Shown piece by piece: positions 35,526 through 43,779 of a stretch of 64,000 nt of DNA. A program made the translations under genes and the position numbers. Each line of letters begins with the position of its first letter. The stretch's first letter is position 1. Source of the stretch: DASUBV01 sp035532295. GTDB taxonomy: Bacteria; Actinomycetota; Actinomycetes; Streptosporangiales; Streptosporangiaceae. Where the stretch lies: contig DATKRH010000294.1 in the NCBI GenBank assembly GCA_035532295.1, positions 1 to 64,000 on the forward strand, read 5' to 3'. A model generated the notes under the pieces. It saw only the letters and a program-made list of their open reading frames with translations, ran no database searches and was not told the origin of the DNA.

Positions 35526-36836
35526 TCAGCTGTCCTGCGGAGCGTCGTCCCCGACGATGATCCCGCCGCCCCGGCTCCAGGTGAGGTACCGCCACGACAG
35601 GTTGACGAACGCCACGATGCGGTTACGGCCGCCGAGCAGCGTCCACAGGTGCAGGGCCAGCCAGGCCAGCCAGGCCAGCGTGCCGCGCAGGCGCAGGCCC
35701 ACCGGTAGCTCGACGACGGCCGACCGGCTGCCGATGGTCGCCATGATGCCCTTGTCGTGGTAACTGAACGGCTCGGTGCCCTGGCCGGCCATCAGCCGCT
35801 GGATCTGCCGGGCGGCGTGCCGGCCCTCCTGGATCGCCGGCTGCGCCAGCTGAGCGACCGGATCGCCGGGGTTCACGGAGATGTCCCCCGCGGCAAAGAC
35901 CCGGTCCTGGCCCTCGATCCGCAGGTCCTGGCCGACCTGGAGCCGGCCCCCAGGCCCGCGGGGCAGGCCCAGCCGCCCGATCGAGTCCGGCGCGGCCACC
36001 CCGGCGGCCCACACCGTGACGTTGCTGGGCACCGTGGTGCCATCGGCCAGCAGCACTCCGTCCGGCGTCACCTCTTTAATCGCCGTGCCCAGCCGCACGT
36101 CGACATCTCGGTGCAGGAGTTGGCGCCGCGCGTACTCCTGCTCCTGAGGCTGGAACGCGGCCAGCAGCGCCGGCGCCTGCTCAATCAGGGTCACCCGCAT
36201 GGTGCTCGGGTCGATCCGGGGGAACGCGGCGGGCAGAGCGATGTTACGCAGCTCAGCGAGCGTGCCGGCCAGCTCGACGCCCGTGGCGCCGCCACCGGCG
36301 ATGGTGATGTTCAGCGCGGAGTCGTTACCTTCCCAGCTCCTGCTCTCCAGCTCGGTCATCAGCCGCTCCCGCAGCGCGACCGCGTCCCGCCGGGTATACA
36401 GGCTCATGCTGTTCTTGTCGGCACCGGGGATCCCGAAGAAGTTCGCGCCGACGCCGGTGGCCAGGATCAGGTAGTCGTAGGGGAGCTCGGCGCCGTCGTC
36501 CAGCCGGGCGATCCGGTTCGCGAAGTCGGCCTCGACCAGCGTGCCCTTGTGAAATCGCGCGCCGGTCTTCCGCGTGACCGACCAGAGCGGGTAGGCGACG
36601 TCGGCGGACGTCAGGCCGGCGGTCGCCACCTGGTAGAGCAGCGGCTGGAAGGTGCTGTAGACATTCCGGTCGACCAGTGTCACCGCTGCCCCGCCGCCCT
36701 GGAGCGCGTCAAGGGCAGACAGGCCGGCGAAACCGCCGCCGATCACCAGGACTCGCGGGCCCCCGGTCCGCGAGCCAGGCTTGCCCGGCGCTCGTCTCAT
36801 GCCGCCTCCGATCCGTGCGCTGCCGCCGCGACCCAT
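35526..36836 (-). CDS. ndh: Type II NADH dehydrogenase (NDH-2)
   Basis: This single-subunit flavoenzyme of 436 residues passes electrons from NADH to menaquinone without pumping protons. It has the FAD-binding VLVIGGGFAGLSALDAL near the N-terminus, the NADH site NITIAGGGATGVELAGTLAEL, the second FAD motif VFAAGDISV, and the quinone-side sequence RQIQRLMAGQ. The C-terminus (LAWLAWLALHLWTLLGGRNRI) holds the amphipathic or hydrophobic membrane-contact region. It sits with the LLM oxidoreductase between the M24 peptidase gene and aroQ, a place where these genes are not part of the usual block. Confidence 0.93.
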   Translation of the reverse strand: MGRGGSARIGGGMRRAPGKPGSRTGGPRVLVIGGGFAGLSALDALQGGGAAVTLVDRNVYSTFQPLLYQVATAGLTSADVAYPLWSVTRKTGARFHKGTLVEADFANRIARLDDGAELPYDYLILATGVGANFFGIPGADKNSMSLYTRRDAVALRERLMTELESRSWEGNDSALNITIAGGGATGVELAGTLAELRNIALPAAFPRIDPSTMRVTLIEQAPALLAAFQPQEQEYARRQLLHRDVDVRLGTAIKEVTPDGVLLADGTTVPSNVTVWAAGVAAPDSIGRLGLPRGPGGRLQVGQDLRIEGQDRVFAAGDISVNPGDPVAQLAQPAIQEGRHAARQIQRLMAGQGTEPFSYHDKGIMATIGSRSAVVELPVGLRLRGTLAWLAWLALHLWTLLGGRNRIVAFVNLSWRYLTWSRGGGIIVGDDAPQDS

Positions 36837-36903
36837 GAGGTCGCGTATCCCAACCGCGTACCCGCCGCGGCCCGGCTGACACAGTGCAGTGCGGCGAGAC
36901 TGG

Positions 36904-37947
36904 TCAGGCGGCGAGGTCGCGGATCTGCTCGATCAGCGCGACCCGCTCGGCGTGGGTGCCGGCCAGCGGTGCCACGTTCAGCGTGGTCACGCCCGACTCC
37001 CGCATCGCGGCCACGCGCTCGGCCACCAGCGATCGCGGCCCGATCAGGGAGGTTCCCTCCAGCAGCGACGTCGGCACGATCGACTCGGCCTCCTGCTTTC
37101 GGCCGGCCAGGTAGGCCTCCTGAATCGCGGCCGCCTCCCGCTCATAGCCATAGCGCACCACCAGGTCGTTATAAAAATTGCGGCCGCGCGCGCCCATGCC
37201 GCCGATATACAGAGCCAGGGCCGACCGGCCGAGGTCCAGCAGTCCCGCTGTGTCGTCGCCGATGGCCAGCCCGGCCTGGGCGATGACATCCAGGGGCGGC
37301 AGTGACGGGTCGCGCTTGGCCTGCCCTGCCGCCAGCGGCTCGGCCCACACCTGCGCGGCCCTCTCCGGGAAGTAGAAGATCGGCTCCCATGCCTCGGCGA
37401 GCTCGGCCGCCATGGCCACGTTCTTCGGCCCGAGAGCGGCCACCACGATCGGTATCCGGTCCCGAACCGGGTGGTTGATCAACTTGAGCGGCTTGCCCAG
37501 CCCGGTGCCCTGGTCGGCCGGTAGCGGGATGGTGTAATACCGGCCCGCGTACTCCACCCGCTCGCGGCGCCACACCGCGCGGCAGATCTCGATCACCTCG
37601 CGGGTACGGCCGATCGGCGCGTCGTAGGGCACCCCGTGCCACCCCTCGATGACCTGCGGCCCGGACGCGCCGAGCCCGAGCACGAACCGGCCGCCGGACA
37701 CGTAGTCGAGGCCGGCCGCGGTCATGGCGGTCAGGGTCGGGGTACGCGAGTAGATCTGCAGGATTCCCGACGCTAGCTGCAGCCGCTCGGTCTTGGCCGC
37801 GAGGTAGCCGAGCTGGCTGACCGCGTCGAAGCTGTAGGCCTCGGGAACGAAGACGATGTCGAGGCCGGCCTTCTCATAGTCGGCCAGCTCGGCGGCGGTC
37901 TCCGCGAAGCCGCCCGCGTAGTTCAGTGCCATCCCGATGCGCATCAC
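36904..37947 (-). CDS. LLM-class oxidoreductase, probably F420-dependent
   Basis: The 347-residue protein has a luciferase-like TIM barrel. The N-terminal MRIGMALNYAGG and GLDIVFVPEAYSFDAVSQLGYLA, and the GRFVLGLGASGPQVIEGWHG loop, are typical of F420-dependent LLM proteins of actinobacteria (Fgd/Mer-like relatives). The substrate cannot be named. It lies 67 bp upstream of the NDH-2 gene, on the same strand. Confidence 0.88.
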   Translation of the reverse strand: MMRIGMALNYAGGFAETAAELADYEKAGLDIVFVPEAYSFDAVSQLGYLAAKTERLQLASGILQIYSRTPTLTAMTAAGLDYVSGGRFVLGLGASGPQVIEGWHGVPYDAPIGRTREVIEICRAVWRRERVEYAGRYYTIPLPADQGTGLGKPLKLINHPVRDRIPIVVAALGPKNVAMAAELAEAWEPIFYFPERAAQVWAEPLAAGQAKRDPSLPPLDVIAQAGLAIGDDTAGLLDLGRSALALYIGGMGARGRNFYNDLVVRYGYEREAAAIQEAYLAGRKQEAESIVPTSLLEGTSLIGPRSLVAERVAAMRESGVTTLNVAPLAGTHAERVALIEQIRDLAA

Positions 37948-38077
37948 GCACAGCCTTTCAGGCCCGCTGTCACGCCCGGCTTGCCTCGCTTGGAGCAGGC
38001 GAGTGGCCCTCAGCAGTCCGTTTCGTGTGTCGGGTGAATGGTAACCGGGCGCCGCGGCGCCGTCCCAGTCGGTCCCG

Positions 38078-38599
38078 CTAGGGCGCAGGCGCCGTCAGGG
38101 CCGCGACCGCGCGCAGCGCCAGCTCGTAGGACACCAGGCCGAAGCCGGCCACGGTGCCGTCGGCGACCCCGGCCACCACGGAGTTGTGCCGGAATGACTC
38201 ACGCGCCGCCGGGTTGGACAGGTGCACCTCGACCAGGGGCGCCGTCCGCATCGCCAGGGCGTCTCGCAGCGCGTAGGAATAGTGGGTAAACGCGGCCGGG
38301 TTCAGCACGATCGGCAGCCGCCGGTCGACGGCCTCGTACACCCAGCCGATCAGCTCCGCCTCGTCGTCGGTCTGCCGGACGTCCACCGCGAGGCCGAGCT
38401 GGCCGCCAGTGCACGCGCACGCCGCCGCGACATCGGCGAGGGTGGCCGTGCCGTAGACCTCGGGCTCGCGGGTGCCGAGCCGGGCGAGGTTGGGCCCGTT
38501 GAGCACGAGCACCGTGGGCACGGGGGGCTCCGGGGGGCCGTCACCCCGGGTGGGCACGGGGGGCTCCGGGGGGGGATCTGCTGTGGCTGGCAGCGGCAT
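38078..38599 (-). CDS. aroQ: 3-dehydroquinate dehydratase, type II
   Basis: AroQ catalyses the third step of the shikimate pathway in a dodecamer. Motifs are VLNGPNLARLGTREPEVYG, NPAAFTHYSYALRDAL with catalytic His, and EVHLSNPAARESFRHNS. The 173-residue form starts at 38599 behind GGAGG, 3 bp after aroB. Its first 28 residues are two PPEPPVPT units encoded by a repeat and are not part of the fold, so one of the GTG codons at 38557 or 38521 could also start a shorter protein. Confidence 0.93.
   Translation of the reverse strand: MPLPATADPPPEPPVPTRGDGPPEPPVPTVLVLNGPNLARLGTREPEVYGTATLADVAAACACTGGQLGLAVDVRQTDDEAELIGWVYEAVDRRLPIVLNPAAFTHYSYALRDALAMRTAPLVEVHLSNPAARESFRHNSVVAGVADGTVAGFGLVSYELALRAVAALTAPAP
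38516..38573 (-). repeat. Two 22-bp copies in the 5' end of aroQ
   Basis: gggcacggggggctccgggggg occurs at 38516-38537 and 38552-38573 (36-bp period, a multiple of three). It duplicates the PPEPPVPT unit in the AroQ N-terminal extension. Confidence 0.85.
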
Positions 38600-38602
38600 C
38601 GC

Positions 38603-39676
38603 TCAGCTCACCTCCGTGTAGGCCTGCTCCAGCAGTTCCTCGGGCGGATCGGCCAGGATGGCGGGCCTGGCCAGCCCGTCGAGCACCACTAGCCGCAGCC
38701 GCGCCGCGCGGGCCTTCTTATCCAGCGTCATCGTCGCGCGCAGGTCCGGCCACGCGCCGCTACGGTACCGCGTCGGCAGTCCGACGGCGGTCAGGATCTC
38801 ACGGTGCCGCCGTGCGGTCGGGGAGTCGAGCCGGCCCGCGAGCCGCCCGAGCGCGGCGGCGTAGGTCATGCCGATCGCCACCGCCTCGCCGTGCCGCATC
38901 GTGTACCGCTCGGCCCGCTCGATGGCGTGCCCGAGCGTGTGCCCGTAGTTGAGCATTTCCCGCTGGCCTGCCTCACGCAGGTCGGCGGACACCACGCCGG
39001 CCTTCATGGCGATGGCGCGCTCGACGAGCTCACGCTCATGCGGGCCGCCCGGTCGGGCGGCGCCGGCCGGATCGGCCTCGATCAGGTCCAGGATGACGGG
39101 ATCGGCGATGAATCCGGCCTTGATCACCTCCGCCAGGCCGCTGGCGTACTCGGCCGGCGGCAGCGTGGCCAGCGCCGCGAGGTCGGCGAGCACCCCGGCG
39201 GGCGGGTGGAAGGCGCCCACCAGGTTCTTGCCCTCGGGGATGTTGATCGCCGTCTTGCCGCCGATCGCGGCGTCGGCCATGCCGAGCAAGGTGGTCGGGA
39301 CCAGCACGACCCGGACGCCTCGCAGCCAGGTAGCGGCGGTGAAGCCCGCGAGGTCGGTCACCGCCCCCCCGCCGACGCCCACGATCGCGTCGCGGCGCCC
39401 GATCTCGTGCGTAGCCAGCCGCGACCACAGGGCGGCCGCCACGCTGATCTCCTTGGCCGCCTCGCCGTCGGGGACCGCCTCGACGTGCACGAGATAACCT
39501 GCCCGCGACAGCACCCGCGCCGCGGCACTGGCCATGGCGTCCTGGCCGCGGGCATGAATAACGACCACCGCTCGGGCGTCCGGTCCCACGAGCGACGGCA
39601 GCTCGCCGAGCACTTCGGCACCCACCACCACCTCGTGCGGATGGTCGCCGCCGACCCTGATCCTGGTCGCGGTCAC
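38603..39676 (-). CDS. aroB: 3-dehydroquinate synthase
   Basis: AroB makes 3-dehydroquinate from DAHP with NAD+ and a divalent metal. The 357-residue protein has the NAD loop VGVGGGAVTDLAGFTAATWLRG and PTTLLGMADAAIGGKTAIN. The metal-site residues are in EVIKAGFI, NYGHTLGHAIE and MRHGEAVAIGM. It overlaps aroK by 4 nt and precedes aroQ by 3 bp, so the three form one translational unit. Confidence 0.96.
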   Translation of the reverse strand: MTATRIRVGGDHPHEVVVGAEVLGELPSLVGPDARAVVVIHARGQDAMASAAARVLSRAGYLVHVEAVPDGEAAKEISVAAALWSRLATHEIGRRDAIVGVGGGAVTDLAGFTAATWLRGVRVVLVPTTLLGMADAAIGGKTAINIPEGKNLVGAFHPPAGVLADLAALATLPPAEYASGLAEVIKAGFIADPVILDLIEADPAGAARPGGPHERELVERAIAMKAGVVSADLREAGQREMLNYGHTLGHAIERAERYTMRHGEAVAIGMTYAAALGRLAGRLDSPTARRHREILTAVGLPTRYRSGAWPDLRATMTLDKKARAARLRLVVLDGLARPAILADPPEELLEQAYTEVS

Positions 39677-40341
39677 TGTCCGGGCTGCCGCGGCGGGCCA
39701 TCATCGGCGTGCCCCGTGGTTTCCGGGAGCGCCGTGGTTTCCGGGAGCGCCGTGGTTTCCAGGCTCAGGAGCGCGGCGACCTCCGCGGCAATCTCCGCCG
39801 GCTCGCGGCCGTCGGTGGCCACGGTGATCCGGGCCAGGCCGGCGTAGACCGGCTGCCGCTGCTCGAGCAGGGCCTTGAGCTGGGCGCGCGGATTAATGCC
39901 GATCAGCAGCGGGCGCGGCCTGTCCAGGCCCACGCGCTTGGCCAGCTCAGTGAAACCGGTCTCCAGGTACACGAAGCAGTGACCGGCGAGCAGGGCCTGA
40001 GTGTCGTCGTCGAGCACCGCGCCGCCGCCCAGGCCAAGGACGTTGCCGCGGGCGGGACCGCCGGGCCCGGCAACGCCGGGCGCGGCAACCGCCGCCGCCA
40101 CCGCCTCGCGTTCCAGCTTGCGGAACGCCGACTCGCCGTCCTCGACGAAGATGTCGCTCACCGGCTTGCCCGCGACCGCCTCGACGCTGGCGTCGGTGTC
40201 CACGAACCCGACGCCCAGCAACTCGGCCAGCAGCACGCCGACGGTGGTCTTCCCGGACCCCGGCGGGCCGATCAGAATTGCCACCGGCGCCGTCCCCGCG
40301 GCTGCTGGGCGAGCGGTGCTCTCTCCGTAGTCAGCGTTCAC
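39673..40341 (-). CDS. aroK: Shikimate kinase
   Basis: This enzyme phosphorylates shikimate with ATP. The 222-residue protein has Walker A IGPPGSGKTTVG, the substrate-site Asp in FVDTDASVEAVAG, and LGLGGGAVLDDDTQALL. The C-terminus carries an extra disordered tail (ETTALP repeated) of about 25 residues made by an 18-bp tandem repeat. It overlaps aroC and aroB by 4 nt each. Confidence 0.94.
   Translation of the reverse strand: MNADYGESTARPAAAGTAPVAILIGPPGSGKTTVGVLLAELLGVGFVDTDASVEAVAGKPVSDIFVEDGESAFRKLEREAVAAAVAAPGVAGPGGPARGNVLGLGGGAVLDDDTQALLAGHCFVYLETGFTELAKRVGLDRPRPLLIGINPRAQLKALLEQRQPVYAGLARITVATDGREPAEIAAEVAALLSLETTALPETTALPETTGHADDGPPRQPGQ
39715..39760 (-). repeat. 18-bp tandem repeat, about 2.5 copies, in the aroK tail
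   Basis: Unit cgtggtttccgggagcgc is present twice in full and once in part. It encodes PETTAL repeats at the C-terminus of shikimate kinase. Confidence 0.9.
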
Positions 40342-41516
40342 CGGATCGTCAGTGCCTTCAGGTAGTTGTCACAGTTCCGCGCGGTTTCCTCGACGGAATC
40401 GCCGCCGAACTTCTCCAGCGCGGCACCAGCGAGGACCAGCGCGGTCATCGCCTCGGCGACGACGCCGGCCGCCGGCACAGCGGTCACGTCGCTGCGCTGG
40501 TTGATCGCGCGAGCGGGCTCGCCGGTGCGCACGTCGACCGTCGCCAGGGCTCGCGGCACCGTGGATATCGGCTTCATCGCCGCGCGGACCCGGACCGGCT
40601 CGCCCGTGCTCATCCCGCCCTCGATGCCGCCGGCCCGGTTGGTCAGGCGCCGGATCCCGTCGTCGGTGCCCTCGATCTCGTCGTGGGCCTGCGATCCGCG
40701 CCGGGCCGCCGTGGCCAGCCCGTCCCCGACCTCCACGCCCTTGATCGCCTGGATGCTCATCAGCGCCCCGGCCAGCCGCCCGTCGAGCCGCCGGTCCCAG
40801 TGCACGTGGGAGCCGAGCCCGGGCGGCAGGCCGTAAACCACCACTTCGACGATGCCGCCCAGGGTGTCACCGTCCTTGCGGGCCGCGTCGATCTCGGCCT
40901 GCATCGCCGCGCTCGCGGCCGGATCCAGGCAGCGAACCGGGTCCGCGTCGACCCGCGCCGCGTCCTGCGGCAGCGGTGTCAGCCCATCGGGGGCCCGCAC
41001 CGAGCCGAGCGCGACCACATGGCTGACGACCTCGACGCCGAGCGCTTGGCGCAGGAAGCGCCGGGCGACCTCGCCGAGCGCGACCCTGGCGGCCGTCTCC
41101 CGCGCGCTGGCGCGCTCCAGCACGGCGCGGGCGTCGTCGTAACCGTACTTCTGCATCCCGGCCAGGTCGGCATGACCGGGCCTGGGCCGGGTCAGCGGGG
41201 CGTTCCTCGCCTGTGCGGCCAGCACGTCCTCGTCGACCACGTCAGGAGACATCACGGTCTCCCACTTCGGCCACTCCGAGTTAGCGATCCGGATAGCCAC
41301 AGGGGCGCCCAGAGTGCGGCCGTGCCGGACGCCGCCGGTCAGCTCGACCTCGTCCTGCTCGAACTTCATCCGCGCGCCCCGCCCGTACCCCGCTCGCCGG
41401 CGCGCCAGGGCCGCGGCGATATCCGCCGTGGCAACCTCGACTCCGGCCGGCATCCCCTCGCAGATCGCCGTGAGGGCGCGGCCGTGCGACTCCCCAGCGG
41501 TCAGCCAGCGCAGCAT
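40338..41516 (-). CDS. aroC: Chorismate synthase
   Basis: The last step of the shikimate pathway uses reduced FMN. The start at 41516 (MLRWLTAGESHGRALTAICEGMPAG) matches the family N-terminus. The frame runs 76 codons further upstream but without similarity. The 392-residue protein shows GESHG, the RRRAGYGRGARM loop and SMSTGEPVRVRAAMKP-like GGMSTGEPV sequence. It is first in the minus-strand aroC-aroK-aroB-aroQ unit. Confidence 0.96.
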   Translation of the reverse strand: MLRWLTAGESHGRALTAICEGMPAGVEVATADIAAALARRRAGYGRGARMKFEQDEVELTGGVRHGRTLGAPVAIRIANSEWPKWETVMSPDVVDEDVLAAQARNAPLTRPRPGHADLAGMQKYGYDDARAVLERASARETAARVALGEVARRFLRQALGVEVVSHVVALGSVRAPDGLTPLPQDAARVDADPVRCLDPAASAAMQAEIDAARKDGDTLGGIVEVVVYGLPPGLGSHVHWDRRLDGRLAGALMSIQAIKGVEVGDGLATAARRGSQAHDEIEGTDDGIRRLTNRAGGIEGGMSTGEPVRVRAAMKPISTVPRALATVDVRTGEPARAINQRSDVTAVPAAGVVAEAMTALVLAGAALEKFGGDSVEETARNCDNYLKALTIR

Positions 41517-41700
41517 GCTTCTGATCCTGCCATGCGGGCGAGGCTGGCGTTTGCCCGGCAGGCCATCGGGTATCACCCCGGCGCACGACGGGAGCCGTCG
41601 CCACGGGCCAGCCGGGCAATGCTGGGCCAGCAGCGCTGACGGGTGCACCGAGGGCGCACCAGGGCGACGCATGCGTGCTTCTCGGGGGAGGAAAACGTCC

Positions 41701-42216
41701 ATGCGCCTGTTCAGGTATGCCGTCCTGGCTGCCCTGCTCACCATTCCGGTGCTGGTGGCCGCCGCGCCCGCGACCTACGCAGCGGATTCCATCGGCACCA
41801 TGCACGCCTGGGTCACGCCGTCCCAGGCCACCCCCGGGGCGAGGGTGACGTTCGCGGTGAACTGCGAGCGGCAGATGGCCGCCGGGGCGACGCTGTCCGG
41901 CACGACGCTCGGGCTACCCGAGCAGATCCCGATGAGCCAGGACTCCAGCGGAAACTTCAGCATCACGGTTGACCTGCCCGGTGACATCCGGGCGGGCAGC
42001 TACCACCCGAGCATCGACTGCTCAGGGGGTAGCTCCGCCGCGGTCACCCTGGTGGTAACGGCGTTCCCGAGCGGTGGCGGCGCCGCCACCGGCGACGGGA
42101 CGACCGCGACGACCTCCAACGGTGCCCTGGCAGCGGCAGGCCTGGTCCTGATCGGCGTCGGCGCGGTCGCCGGGGGCTTCGCGCTCCGCCGCCGCGTAGC
42201 CCGGCCGCGCGGCTGA
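41701..42216 (+). CDS. Secreted, C-terminally anchored surface protein
   Basis: The ATG at 41701 follows GGGGGAGGAAAA. The 172-residue product has a signal peptide (MRLFRYAVLAALLTIPVLVA, cleavage near AAPATYAA-DS) and an immunoglobulin-like region of about 90 residues with two Cys (about 54 and 103). A Gly/Thr/Ser linker, a hydrophobic helix (LAAAGLVLIGVGAVAGGFAL) and an Arg-rich tail follow. The C-terminal layout is like a sortase substrate, but no LPxTG-type motif precedes the helix, so it may simply be membrane-anchored. The function is unknown. Confidence 0.82.
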   Translation: MRLFRYAVLAALLTIPVLVAAAPATYAADSIGTMHAWVTPSQATPGARVTFAVNCERQMAAGATLSGTTLGLPEQIPMSQDSSGNFSITVDLPGDIRAGSYHPSIDCSGGSSAAVTLVVTAFPSGGGAATGDGTTATTSNGALAAAGLVLIGVGAVAGGFALRRRVARPRG

Positions 42217-42331
42217 CCCGCCGACGCTGCCCGCGTGGGGCTGGTGGTCTGTGGAGCACGTACCGGGCGGGCTCATTGGCTGGGTCCGCGAGGTCGCACC
42301 GCAGCGCGCTAGAGGGCTAGGGGGCTAGGGG

Positions 42332-43117
42332 CTAGGGGGTCAGGGCGATGGCGAGGCCGCGGCATAGGCGCGGGCCGAGCCGGCCCAGAACCGCCGAGCC
42401 GGCCCGGCCAGCAAAGCTCTCCGCCGCGGCGTGATCCAGCCCGGCAGGCGCCGTTAGCTCGATCAGCAGGTCGCCGCCCTGAACGCCCGGGCCGATCGCG
42501 AAGCCGCCGCGGGCCAGGCTGAGCCCGTCGGCCGCAGCCAGTTCGATGATCACCGCGGCCACCGCATCCCGCACGTCGGGGTCCTCATGCGGCAGCGGAA
42601 TCGGCGCGCCACTGGCCAGGGCCGCCAGACGGGCCCCCTCGACCGCCAGCGGGACTGGTCCGGCCACATCGATAACGACGGCGCAGGAGTCCTCGACCGC
42701 AGCGCGCCAGACTAGGGCCGCGTCGGCGGGAATCGGCCGGGCGGACGGCTGCCACCGAGCCAGCGCGTCCAGGCAGGTGAAAGCCGGGATTGCGCGCCGC
42801 CCGTCGCGCCCGACGAGGGTTGGCAGGGCCATCTCGCTGGCTTTCTCGCCGGCACCTGCGGGACGGCAGGCGCTCAGGCCGCCGGCCGCCGCGCCGCCAG
42901 ATGCTGCCGCGCCCTCAGGAGCCGCGCCCTCAGGAGCCGCGCCCTCGGGAGCCAGTGCCGCCACTACCGGGACCAGCAGCCGGATTCCGGCCAGCGCGGT
43001 CAGCGCGGCGTGCTCGCTTCCCTCGCCGGCCGCGAACGCCCGGAGGGCGGCAGCCGCCGGAGCGTCGGCCGCACCGTCATCGCCCGCGAAGCGCTGCTGC
43101 GCGCTGCCCTGGAACAC
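42332..43117 (-). CDS. SseB-like protein
   Basis: The 261-residue protein has the SseB N-terminal-type region (about residues 95-175: MALPTLVGRDGRRAIPAFTCLDALARWQP), which I recognise from actinobacterial SseB-family proteins. An Ala-rich part with EGAAP repeats precedes it, and an alpha/beta region follows. The start is a GTG. In actinobacteria the family has no established role; the enterobacterial name comes from a secretion chaperone and should not be transferred. It is divergent from the gene at 43255 across 137 bp. Confidence 0.7.
   Translation of the reverse strand: MFQGSAQQRFAGDDGAADAPAAAALRAFAAGEGSEHAALTALAGIRLLVPVVAALAPEGAAPEGAAPEGAAASGGAAAGGLSACRPAGAGEKASEMALPTLVGRDGRRAIPAFTCLDALARWQPSARPIPADAALVWRAAVEDSCAVVIDVAGPVPLAVEGARLAALASGAPIPLPHEDPDVRDAVAAVIIELAAADGLSLARGGFAIGPGVQGGDLLIELTAPAGLDHAAAESFAGRAGSAVLGRLGPRLCRGLAIALTP
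42911..42955 (-). repeat. 15-bp tandem repeat, three copies
   Basis: Unit gccctcaggagccgc, two perfect copies and a third with three changes, encodes APEGA repeats in the SseB-like protein. Confidence 0.9.
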
Positions 43118-43254
43118 GGTGCCAACTGTAGCGGCGGCAGGACTGCCCTGAGCTGCACGGCCCTAACGACCGTAGTTCCGGAAGGTACCCTTGCGCCCGT
43201 TACGACCAGGTCGGCCGAAGCAGTTGAGGACGTATTTCGCGATATGAGAGTCTC

Positions 43255-43776
43255 ATGACACTGCAGGACAGTCTGACCACAGGGGACAGGGTGCGCCAGG
43301 TCAATCGGACTCCCATCGCCGTCGAGCCGGGAACGCTGCTGCACAAGGCGATCCCGCCTCGCATGGTGGAGCCGTACCTGACTGGCCGACGGTCCATCAT
43401 TGCCGGATTCGTGCACCGGGTCGCTGACAGTTCCTTCGCCCACCCCGCCGACTTCTACAACGCGATGAGCCTGGGCTATGAGGGCTCCGAGTTCAGCCCG
43501 GACATGGAGGAGCTCTACCTGCTGCGGTGGCGGGCGGTGGGCAGCGAGTCCTACCAGGTTCCGTACTCGGTCGCCCTCGGCGGTGACTGGGCCATGAAGC
43601 CGCCGTTCACTGGCACCGGCTACACAGCAGGCCCGGCGCATCCCGTACCCGAGTTCTTCACCGACCCCATTCCAGTTCCGGTTGGGGCGGAAATTGTACG
43701 AATCTGCGCCGGACGGGCTGAGTTCATAGCCCGATATGACGGCCAGGTCTGGCTTCGTCCGTCAGGGGGAATCTGA
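43255..43776 (+). CDS. Unrecognised 173-residue protein, first gene of a pair
   Basis: I do not recognise this family. The protein is soluble, mixed alpha/beta and rich in aromatic residues (DFYNAMSLGYEGSEF, EELYLLRWRAVG). It has no signal peptide, membrane helix or Cys pair, and only one Cys. It ends 3 bp before the next gene, whose AGGGGGAA ribosome site lies in its last codons, so both are co-translated. A weak likeness of the last third (PIPVPVGAEIVRICAG) to secreted NAD-using toxin folds was considered but is not enough to call. Confidence 0.7.
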   Translation: MTLQDSLTTGDRVRQVNRTPIAVEPGTLLHKAIPPRMVEPYLTGRRSIIAGFVHRVADSSFAHPADFYNAMSLGYEGSEFSPDMEELYLLRWRAVGSESYQVPYSVALGGDWAMKPPFTGTGYTAGPAHPVPEFFTDPIPVPVGAEIVRICAGRAEFIARYDGQVWLRPSGGI

Positions 43777-43779
43777 CCG

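Noticed and set aside
35757..37286. 509-codon plus-strand frame opposite the NDH-2 and LLM genes
   Set aside because: It spans two minus-strand genes with intact motifs and has no recognisable domain.
42046..42216. LPxTG-type sorting signal in the secreted protein
   Set aside because: Helix and Arg tail are present, but no LPxTG, LAxTG or similar motif precedes them.
43582..43776. NAD-glycohydrolase toxin domain in the 173-residue protein
   Set aside because: Only loose likeness in a PxPVPxGAEI stretch; the diagnostic QPGGG-type and catalytic residues are not seen.
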